6,320 bases of DNA from Actinomycetota bacterium (GTDB lineage Bacteria > Actinomycetota > Actinomycetes > S36-B12): contig CANMNM010000085.1 in the NCBI GenBank assembly GCA_947499275.1, forward strand, positions 1 through 6,320, read 5' to 3'. Positions 1 to 5,759 of the stretch are shown here, piece by piece (position 1 is the first letter of the stretch; each line of letters opens with the position of its first letter). Under the pieces are notes generated by a model, which was given only the letters and a program-made list of their open reading frames with translations, was not told the DNA's origin and did not search any database. A program made the position numbers and the translations under genes.

Positions 1-384
1 CCCTTCCGCAGCCAAGTACCGTGCAAGTTTGCCGGCCAGAGTGGTTTTACCCGCACCTTGTAGACCGGTTAACAGAATTACCGTAGGACCATTTTTGGCG
101 AAAACGAGGGAACGTGTCTCACCACCCAAAATGCCAATGAGTTCCTCGTTGACAATCTTGATTACCTGTTGAGCTGGATTTAGGGCACCGGAGACTTCCG
201 CCGACAGGGCGCGAACTTTGACATCAGCGCAAAAGGCCTGTACCACTGGCAGGGCAACATCGGCTTCAAGTAAGGCTGTACGGATTTCGCGAACAGTCGC
301 GTCAATGTCGGCCTCACTGAGCCGACCCTTACCCCGCAGGCCCTTAAACGTGACCGCAAGTCGATCAGACAACGTTGCGAACAA
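1..384 (-). CDS. ffh: Signal recognition particle GTPase Ffh (SRP54), N-terminal part, cut by the window edge
   Basis: This is the start of the protein that binds signal sequences as they leave the ribosome and, with 4.5S RNA, docks on FtsY. The first 128 codons are visible. They hold the helical N domain (about residues 1-85), including the family motif LLEADVALPVV, and the beginning of the G domain with the P-loop GLQGAGKTT near residue 112. The rest of the G domain and the methionine-rich M domain lie beyond base 1. I chose the TTG start at 384-382 because it gives MFATLSDRL, matching the usual Ffh beginning MFxxLSDRL, and because a good AAGGAG ribosome site lies 6 bases upstream. The gene follows glnD after a 59-base gap, so it may be the last gene of the run or have its own promoter; I see no convincing promoter boxes. 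Identity is certain; only the initiation codon is an inference. Confidence 0.96.
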   Translation of the reverse strand, partial: MFATLSDRLAVTFKGLRGKGRLSEADIDATVREIRTALLEADVALPVVQAFCADVKVRALSAEVSGALNPAQQVIKIVNEELIGILGGETRSLVFAKNGPTVILLTGLQGAGKTTLAGKLARYLAAEG

Positions 385-401
385 AATTGACTCCTTCAAT
401 T
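385..401 (-). promoter_or_regulatory. Ribosome binding site of ffh held in the loop of a small inverted repeat
   Basis: Read on the minus strand, AATTGA (401-396) and TCAATT (390-385) are perfect complements around the loop AGGAG (395-391), which is the Shine-Dalgarno core. The TTG start follows at once. The stem is six A/T-rich pairs, so it is weak; presenting the ribosome site in the loop would favour access rather than block it. The Shine-Dalgarno call is solid; a role for the stem is a guess. Confidence 0.5.
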
Positions 402-441
402 CTCAAGCAAACAATGCCCAAGCAGTAATCTAAAGCGTTTT

Positions 442-459
442 CGTCACCCTAGGGTAACG
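442..459. repeat. 18-bp near-perfect palindrome across the glnD stop codon
   Basis: The plus strand reads CGTCACCCTAGGGTAACG, in which eight of nine symmetric base pairs match; the exception is the C445/A456 pair. It covers the last codons and the TGA stop of glnD and lies about 60 bases upstream of the ffh start. With no loop it looks more like a dimeric protein site than a terminator, but the sequence matches no operator that I recognise, and the coding constraint makes chance symmetry possible. Confidence 0.35.
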
Positions 460-2774
460 GGCGCGCCATCACGCAGAAGCGCGAGTTCACTTTCGAGTGC
501 CTTAACCAGTGACTGGGCGCTGGGCTCGCTCAGTTCTGCACCACCAGCCTCTTTCACGAAAAATACATCAACGGTGTCGACTCCCAGAGTAGATATTTTG
601 GCTCCGACCACTTCGACGCCTTCGCGTGCGATACAACTCGCTATTTTGTACAAAAGGGCAGGCGCGTCGGGTGCCCGCACTTCAAGCACGACTTGGGTCC
701 CCGAAACCCGCTCGATGCTCACCTGGGCCTGGGCAGGCGATGCACCACCAGATCTCGATGCGCGCGGTTGCGTCCGCTTCGCCATTGCAGCCTCGACATC
801 AAATGTTCCTGCAACAGTGCGAACAAGATCTGTGTAAAGGATCTCTTGGGCAGGCGGTTCGCCGAATAACGGGCGCACGTACCATTCTTGAATTGCCCTC
901 TCACCTACCGTTGAAATTTTCGCTGCACGCACAGCAAGTCGATTCATGGCCAAGATCCCGGCGACCTTTGCGACGAGTCCAATCTGATCAGGGGCGCCTA
1001 CCGTTATCCGAAATCCGTGATCTTCTCGGGTAATTTCTAGGAAGAGTGCATCATGATTGGCTGCCCTCAATTGAGTTTCCGTGACCTCAGCGGGCTCATG
1101 TCCGCGAGACTCGCCCGTTAAATGTAATCGAACCCTTCTTGCTAGGTCCCTGAGAAGTCCTTCCCTCCATTGAGATCTCAATGAGGGCCCAGTGGCTCGC
1201 GAATCAGACAGACTCAGGGCTAAAAGCAGATCAAGTGTTCCTGTGTCCCCCACCATGGATGCGACATTGCTGATCACTTCTGGGTCATCAAGATCCCGCT
1301 TGGTTGCCATATCCGGCAACAACAAGTGGTGGAGTACTAGCCGTTCCAGTATTTCGGTATCGGCCAAATCAAATGCCATACGTGGAGCCATTACCCGCGT
1401 CATCTCTGCACCAATTTCGCTATGGTCGCCATCTTGGCATTTCCCGATGTCATGTAAAAACGCAGCCACCAACAGCAGATCTGGTCGCTCAACTGTGCGG
1501 ACAAAGGATTGTGCTTGAACAACACACTCAATCAAGTGCCGGTCAACTGTGAATTCATGTAGGGCGTTGAATTGAGGAGCGGAGCGGAGAATGCTCCATT
1601 CAGGAAACCACTTTTCGATAATTCCATGCAGATCGAGGGCTTCCCAAGTAGTGAGTAGTCCAGTGCCCGATCCAAGCAGCGAGACAAAAGATTCTCGCAT
1701 CTCGCGGTCCCATGGCGTGCGTATCGCCACTTCGCGTTCGAGTAAATATGGTGATATCGGCTTTTGAGCAACAGCCGACGCCCCGGCAACTCGAAGCAGG
1801 AGCCCTGGATCACTCGCAAGATCAGCGTTTCGCGCCAGCGTAATTTCACTTCCGGAGTCGATTACGCCTTGGGCCAGTGGCTCGCGAATTTTTCCAGATG
1901 ACCCGCGCAATCCAGAAAACAGTTGCCGAATATTGGGTTTATCTCGATCGAGCAAATCATTGATGCGGTACCACGTCAACTCACTCGTATAAGCAACTTT
2001 GCGGCTTGCAAGGTAAATCTCCCTCAACAAAGTTTCAGGATCCGCCAACCCCATCTCAAGCGCAACCGTGGATTGGGACTGCATGTGTAAACGATCGCCA
2101 CTCAATGACAAAGCCATGGCATCACGTACATCAAGGAGAAAATTTTTTGAATCCTCCCACTCGGTTCGCGGAGTGTCAATTAACCAAGTGGAACCTAAAT
2201 GGCCCAAGATCCCCGCGTCTCGGATACCTCCATAGGACTCTTTGATGTTGGGTTCAAGTAACTGAAAGAGTTCACCGTGAGCCTTCCTACGTTCGGCCAC
2301 CAAATCTGACAGTTGTGGAAGCACGCTTTTTGCATTTGCGCGCCAGTCGTGAAGAATTGAATTGCGTAGCTCTCGTGCTAATTCCTCATTTCCTGATATC
2401 CAGCGAGTGTCAAGTAATCCGGTAAAGGCTTTTACGTCTTCCGCTGCCACTTTCCGCGCAGTAGAAATAGTGCGCACACTGTGATCAAGGTCAACACCGG
2501 CATCCCAGATGGGGTACCACAAGGCCTCAGCGACCTCATGCGGAATTACTCCCTCTTCGTGGATGAGGACGAGATCCAAATCACTGCTGGGCCCCAACTC
2601 TTGACGTCCGTAACTCCCCACGGCAATCAAGGCGAAGTTCTGTGTCGAGGCCTTGCTACTAATGATTGCTTGATCAAATAGCGTGTTCAACCATGAATCG
2701 AAGGCATTACTCAATGCCAAACGGTGCTCTGGGCCACTTTGCCCAGAGCACCGTTTAATGGATTTAGGATTCAC
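444..2774 (-). CDS. glnD: Bifunctional PII nucleotidyltransferase / nucleotidyl-removing enzyme GlnD
   Basis: GlnD senses glutamine and attaches or removes a nucleotide on the PII protein GlnK. The 776-residue reading shows the full family order. The nucleotidyltransferase motif GSYGRQELGPSSDLD is at about 53-67, with the metal-binding Asp65 and Asp67. An HD phosphohydrolase domain follows, with His413 in VDRH, His441-Asp442 in FLHDIGK, His482-His483 and Asp524. Two ACT domains sit at about 588-640 and 694-745, joined by an Arg/Ser/Ala-rich linker. Length is close to the mycobacterial protein and shorter than the enterobacterial one. In Corynebacterium and Streptomyces the modification is adenylylation rather than uridylylation; I infer the same here. 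The GTG start at 2774 has no clear ribosome site, and residues 7-19 are encoded by a perfect hairpin, so a TTG start at 2720 or 2714 is possible and would lose 18 or 20 residues with no domain affected. It lies 18 bases after glnK. Confidence 0.95.
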   Translation of the reverse strand: MNPKSIKRCSGQSGPEHRLALSNAFDSWLNTLFDQAIISSKASTQNFALIAVGSYGRQELGPSSDLDLVLIHEEGVIPHEVAEALWYPIWDAGVDLDHSVRTISTARKVAAEDVKAFTGLLDTRWISGNEELARELRNSILHDWRANAKSVLPQLSDLVAERRKAHGELFQLLEPNIKESYGGIRDAGILGHLGSTWLIDTPRTEWEDSKNFLLDVRDAMALSLSGDRLHMQSQSTVALEMGLADPETLLREIYLASRKVAYTSELTWYRINDLLDRDKPNIRQLFSGLRGSSGKIREPLAQGVIDSGSEITLARNADLASDPGLLLRVAGASAVAQKPISPYLLEREVAIRTPWDREMRESFVSLLGSGTGLLTTWEALDLHGIIEKWFPEWSILRSAPQFNALHEFTVDRHLIECVVQAQSFVRTVERPDLLLVAAFLHDIGKCQDGDHSEIGAEMTRVMAPRMAFDLADTEILERLVLHHLLLPDMATKRDLDDPEVISNVASMVGDTGTLDLLLALSLSDSRATGPSLRSQWREGLLRDLARRVRLHLTGESRGHEPAEVTETQLRAANHDALFLEITREDHGFRITVGAPDQIGLVAKVAGILAMNRLAVRAAKISTVGERAIQEWYVRPLFGEPPAQEILYTDLVRTVAGTFDVEAAMAKRTQPRASRSGGASPAQAQVSIERVSGTQVVLEVRAPDAPALLYKIASCIAREGVEVVGAKISTLGVDTVDVFFVKEAGGAELSEPSAQSLVKALESELALLRDGAPVTLG
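2719..2756 (-). terminator. Strong perfect hairpin at the glnK/glnD junction, candidate terminator or attenuator
   Basis: The arms AAACGGTGCTCTGGGC (2719-2734) and its exact complement (2741-2756) enclose a 6-base loop, giving a 16-bp stem with ten G:C pairs. Nothing else in the window is as strong. It begins 37 bases after the glnK stop and falls inside the 5' end of glnD as read from GTG 2774. There is no true T-run after the stem on the minus strand; the three U residues at its end are part of the stem, pairing with three A residues. It may be a partial terminator or an RNA-end stabiliser that keeps glnK expression above glnD, or it may hinder glnD translation. The structure is seen; the function is inferred. 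Confidence 0.6.
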
Positions 2775-2792
2775 GAAGTTTTTTGCCGCGAA

Positions 2793-3131
2793 CTACAGCG
2801 CATCGGGACCACGTTCCCCTGTTCGTACCCGGATCACTTCTTCAACTGGAGTTACCCACACTTTGCCATCTCCGATTTTACCGGTGTGGGCTGCCTTAGT
2901 AATGACATCAAGTACCTCGTCGAGCCGATCAGAATCAATCAGGACTTCCAGTCGGACCTTGGGTACCAAATCAACCGTGTACTCGGCCCCTCGGTAAACC
3001 TCGGTGTGCCCTCCTTGGCGTCCGAACCCCGAGCTTTCAGAGACGGTCATTCCTCGAACTCCAATTGCCTCTAGTGCATTCTTGACGTCTTCGAGTTTGA
3101 ACGGCTTAATAATCGCTGTAACTAGTTTCAT
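2793..3131 (-). CDS. glnK: Nitrogen regulatory protein PII (GlnK type)
   Basis: This is a complete 112-residue PII protein, the usual length. The trimer binds ATP or ADP and 2-oxoglutarate and, in its unmodified form, inserts its T-loops into the Amt trimer to close it. The T-loop signature YRGAEY covers 46-51, ending in Tyr51, the residue modified by GlnD. Gln39 and Lys58, which contact 2-oxoglutarate and phosphate, are present. The B-loop TGKIGDGK spans 83-90 and the C-terminal Arg101 and Arg103 are kept, so nothing essential is missing. The ATG shares one base with the amt stop (TGATG), and an AGAGGA ribosome site lies just upstream inside the end of amt. Coupling to amt argues for the GlnK rather than the GlnB type; the protein sequence alone does not separate them. 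Confidence 0.97.
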   Translation of the reverse strand: MKLVTAIIKPFKLEDVKNALEAIGVRGMTVSESSGFGRQGGHTEVYRGAEYTVDLVPKVRLEVLIDSDRLDEVLDVITKAAHTGKIGDGKVWVTPVEEVIRVRTGERGPDAL

Positions 3132-4429
3132 CAGATTTCCTCTCGATCACGACGTACTGAACCTGCACCAACGCCGACGAAATGTCCGCCGCCGCCGGAG
3201 TCCCCGAGTTCATAAGCAGACTCAGCGTGCTCCGCAAGGTCTATTCCCGAGAGTTCGTCATCTCGAGATATCCGCATAATACCGGCCGCTTTGAGAATCA
3301 GACCGATTAGTAGTGCAACAACAAATGAGTAAGCCATCACGCTGAAAGCACCGATAGCTTGCTTACCCAACTGTTCCACACCACCGCCATAGAACAGGCC
3401 ATTTACTCCAGCGGGTGCGAGGTCGGTCGCGAGGAATCCGATGAGTAGCGTGCCGAGCAGTCCACCAACTAGATGAACGCCGACCACGTCGAGTGAATCG
3501 TCATATCCAAAGCGGTACTTCAGGCTGACTGCGAGCGCGCAGATCACTCCAGCGAGTACACCCACAATAAGAGCACCGACGGGGCTCACGGCCGAGCATG
3601 CGGGCGTAATGGCAACCAGCCCTGCCACGATTCCCGAAGCAGCACCAAGGGTTGTCATGTGTCCATCACGCAATTTTTCAACAACTAGCCAACCAATTGC
3701 CGCGGCACATGTTGCTGCGAAAGTATTGAGGAAGACCACCGCGGAGGTGTTATTTGCCGCCAGTGCTGAACCTGCATTAAAACCAAACCAACCGAACCAA
3801 AGTAACCCGGCGCCGATCATGACCAACGTTAAATTGTGTGGACGCATAGGAGTTCTTGGCCAGCCTGCCCGTTTCCCAATCACGATTGCGAGGGCGAGAG
3901 CTGCGGCTCCCGCATTGATGTGAACGGCGGTACCACCGGCAAAGTCAATAACACCCATCTCAAAGATCCAACCACCGCTTGCCCAAACCCAGTGCGCGAC
4001 GGGGAAGTAGACAAGAATCGCCCAGATTCCGCCAAAGATCAACCAACCATTGAATTTCGTGCGATCTGGGATGGCGCCCGCGATGAGTCCAACTGTCAGG
4101 CAAGCGAACATTCCTTGGAATGCAACGAAGGCCATAATGGGTAGGGTCGATTCGGGGTCATCGGCCATTAAGGATTCCAGACCAAAGAATTCGGTTGGAT
4201 TCCCGATTAAGCCGCCCATTGAGGTTCCGAAAGTCATTGAGTATCCGAAGAGAACCCAGAGAACGCCGACAATGAATAAGGCTCCCATCACCATCATGAG
4301 CATGTTCAGCACAGATTTCGAACGAACCATCCCACCATAAAAGAATGCAAGTCCCGGAATCATGAGCAGCACCATGGCGGCGGCGGTCAACATCCAAGCC
4401 GTGTCGCCCGTATTTAATGCGGAATCCAT
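3131..4429 (-). CDS. amt: Ammonium transporter, Amt/MEP/Rh family
   Basis: This is a trimeric inner-membrane channel for ammonium, 432 residues in the reading chosen, with about eleven hydrophobic segments from residue 11 to 385. Family marks include the FYGGMVRSK stretch near 30-38, the gate region AFQGMFA at 103-109, and DFAGGTAVHINAG at 162-174. The twin pore histidines are His170 and His319 (VGVHLVGG). The cytoplasmic tail after residue 385 has the conserved RISRDDELSGIDLAEH stretch through which GlnK acts, then a Gly-rich end of about 20 residues that looks lineage-specific. I chose ATG 4429 over ATG 4459: it follows an AGGAGGA ribosome site with a 5-base spacer, and the extra ten residues upstream (MVVAFDRRTS) are not like any Amt beginning. 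No Enterobacteria-type signal peptide is present. It is the first gene after a 136-base gap and is probably the start of the amt-glnK(-glnD) nitrogen unit. Confidence 0.97.
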   Translation of the reverse strand: MDSALNTGDTAWMLTAAAMVLLMIPGLAFFYGGMVRSKSVLNMLMMVMGALFIVGVLWVLFGYSMTFGTSMGGLIGNPTEFFGLESLMADDPESTLPIMAFVAFQGMFACLTVGLIAGAIPDRTKFNGWLIFGGIWAILVYFPVAHWVWASGGWIFEMGVIDFAGGTAVHINAGAAALALAIVIGKRAGWPRTPMRPHNLTLVMIGAGLLWFGWFGFNAGSALAANNTSAVVFLNTFAATCAAAIGWLVVEKLRDGHMTTLGAASGIVAGLVAITPACSAVSPVGALIVGVLAGVICALAVSLKYRFGYDDSLDVVGVHLVGGLLGTLLIGFLATDLAPAGVNGLFYGGGVEQLGKQAIGAFSVMAYSFVVALLIGLILKAAGIMRISRDDELSGIDLAEHAESAYELGDSGGGGHFVGVGAGSVRRDREEI

Positions 4430-4434
4430 AGAAG

Positions 4435-4441
4435 TCCTCCT
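4435..4441 (-). promoter_or_regulatory. Shine-Dalgarno site of amt
   Basis: The minus strand reads AGGAGGA, an almost ideal anti-16S match, followed by five bases and the ATG at 4429. It decides the amt start against the in-frame ATG 30 bases upstream, which has no comparable site. Confidence 0.85.
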
Positions 4442-4500
4442 ATCGAATGCGACTACCACGGCACATTGCCGATCGCATGACCCAAGATTGGCGTGGACTT

Positions 4501-4538
4501 ATTTCCAGAAGTGTTTCAGAAAGTTTCACCCATGTGAA
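4501..4538 (-). promoter_or_regulatory. GlnR-like operator upstream of amt
   Basis: On the minus strand the order is TTCAC-n6-GAAAC-n6-AAACA-n6-GAAAT. Actinobacterial GlnR sites have the layout gTnAC-n6-GaAAC repeated twice, with 22 bases between repeats. Here the first half matches at all but the leading G. The second half keeps the exact 22-base phase and GAAAT, but its gTnAC element is poor. It ends 71 bases before the amt start and is followed by amt-glnK-glnD, classic GlnR (or AmtR) targets. I see no AmtR-type ATCTATAG motif. The match was made by eye, so it remains a candidate. No clear -35/-10 pair could be named in the gap. Confidence 0.45.
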
Positions 4539-4560
4539 TTAAAAAAACTGAATGTGAATT
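4532..4560 (-). repeat. Direct repeat AATTCACAT, two copies 20 bases apart
   Basis: The minus strand carries AATTCACAT at 4560-4552 and again at 4540-4532, separated by a tract ending in seven T residues. The copies start 20 bases apart, about two helical turns, so a regulator could contact both on one face. The downstream copy contains the first element of the GlnR-like site. The stretch starts just after the ftsY stop; the T tract is not preceded by a hairpin, so I do not call it the ftsY terminator. Confidence 0.45.
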
Positions 4561-4565
4561 TCGTG

Positions 4566-5759
4566 TTAATTCAATAGTGCTGTTACAAAGTCTTCAACAT
4601 CAAATGGCGCCAGATCGTCGGGGCCTTCGCCCAGACCGACCAATTTGACGGGCACTCCCAGCTCACGCTGGACCGACACGACTATTCCACCTTTGGCAGT
4701 CCCGTCGAGTTTGGTCAGGACGATTCCCGTTACGTCGACAACCTCGCTAAATATTTTGGCTTGAACGAGTCCGTTTTGTCCGGTCGTGGCATCAAGTACC
4801 AGCAGTACCTCGTCTACCGGGGATTGCTTTTCAATCACCCTTTTAACTTTGCCCAGTTCATCCATGAGTCCGGTTTTTGTGTGGAGCCGGCCAGCGGTAT
4901 CGATCACAACCACATCAACTTGGGCATCTCGCGCAATGGAACATGCCTCAAACGCGACACTTGCGGGATCGCCACCTTCGGGTCCACGAACCACCGCAGC
5001 ACCAACCCGATCCCCCCATGTCTGGAGCTGCTCTGCGGCAGCTGCCCGAAAAGTATCTGCGGCACCCATGAGCACCGATTTTTCTTGGGAAATGAGTACT
5101 CGGGACAGTTTTCCTACTGTCGTCGTTTTGCCCGTGCCATTGACGCCGACCACCAAAATTACAGCGGGGCGATCGGCAACGTTGATGGCCAGACTTCGAT
5201 CGAAATTCGGTCCCAGCAGGTTCACGAGCTCCTGGTGCAAAGCCTGCCGCATAAAGTCTTCGCTAGAGTCATTTGCTTGTGCTATCCGGACCTTGAGTGC
5301 AGCAATTAATTCTGTGGTTGCGGCGATACCCAGATCAGCCCCGAGAAGTGTTGCCTCAACGTCGTCCCATGTTTGCTGATCAAGGCTGCCGCTGGTGAGA
5401 AGCCCCAGCAAGCCCTTACTGAAAACACTATTTGATCGGGCCAATCGAGCGCGAAGTTTGTGCAAACGCCCGAGCGCCGGTTCTGGAACTTCAACCTCCC
5501 ATAGCGCAGGGGGGATTTCATTGATTGTTGTTGTCGGATCAGCCAATACGTCAGGGATCAGAATTGTTTCTACGGTTTTTCGAGCGGTATCACGGGGTAC
5601 CGAGTCGTCATCTCCGACACCCGGTGCGTAGTCGATTCCTGGCCTTGGTTGTGGAGTAATTGATTTCGTCGATCTGGCTCGGTTTAGAACAAATACCGCA
5701 CCGATAACACAACCAATAAGGACGATCGAGACGACTATGACTAGAGTTAATGAATCCAT
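4566..5759 (-). CDS. ftsY: Signal recognition particle receptor FtsY
   Basis: FtsY is the GTPase that receives SRP-ribosome complexes at the membrane and pairs with Ffh. The 397-residue protein opens with one hydrophobic segment (about 5-26) followed by basic residues, a membrane anchor as in other actinobacterial FtsY proteins. A short Pro/Asp-rich linker (about 38-90) replaces the long acidic domain of the E. coli protein. The N domain follows (about 95-190, with LLGADLGI at 138-145). The G domain shows GVNGTGKTT (205-213), the DTFRAAAAEQL insertion-box region (235-245), DTAGR (287-291), TKLDG (349-353) and the closing GLGEGPDDLAPFD (375-387). All GTPase motifs are intact. Its ATG overlaps the smc stop by one base (TAATG) and lacks a strong ribosome site, which points to translational coupling with smc. 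A 136-base gap separates it from amt. Confidence 0.97.
   Translation of the reverse strand: MDSLTLVIVVSIVLIGCVIGAVFVLNRARSTKSITPQPRPGIDYAPGVGDDDSVPRDTARKTVETILIPDVLADPTTTINEIPPALWEVEVPEPALGRLHKLRARLARSNSVFSKGLLGLLTSGSLDQQTWDDVEATLLGADLGIAATTELIAALKVRIAQANDSSEDFMRQALHQELVNLLGPNFDRSLAINVADRPAVILVVGVNGTGKTTTVGKLSRVLISQEKSVLMGAADTFRAAAAEQLQTWGDRVGAAVVRGPEGGDPASVAFEACSIARDAQVDVVVIDTAGRLHTKTGLMDELGKVKRVIEKQSPVDEVLLVLDATTGQNGLVQAKIFSEVVDVTGIVLTKLDGTAKGGIVVSVQRELGVPVKLVGLGEGPDDLAPFDVEDFVTALLN

Noticed and set aside
420..443. Possible -10-like TAGATT before ffh
   Set aside because: No matching -35 hexamer at 16-18 bases upstream, so a promoter cannot be supported.
626..1518. Plus-strand open frames opposite the C-terminal half of glnD
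   Set aside because: They are fully antisense to clear HD and ACT domain coding sequence, with Arg/Ser-rich translations and no recognisable motif.
3609..4340. Plus-strand frames opposite amt
   Set aside because: They mirror the codon pattern of the amt membrane segments, have no ribosome sites of note and no family likeness.
4430..4459. Upstream in-frame ATG giving Amt ten extra residues
   Set aside because: There is no good ribosome site before 4459, while a near-ideal AGGAGGA precedes ATG 4429; the extra residues are charged and unlike Amt N-termini.
4459..4471. Small inverted repeat CGGCA-CAT-TGCCG in the amt leader
   Set aside because: Five pairs with a three-base loop is too short to claim as a terminator or operator; chance is likely.
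4786..5379. Long plus-strand open frames (up to 197 codons) opposite ftsY
   Set aside because: They lie wholly antisense to a gene with all SRP-GTPase motifs, are Ser/Thr-rich low-complexity translations typical of a shadow frame, and resemble no family.
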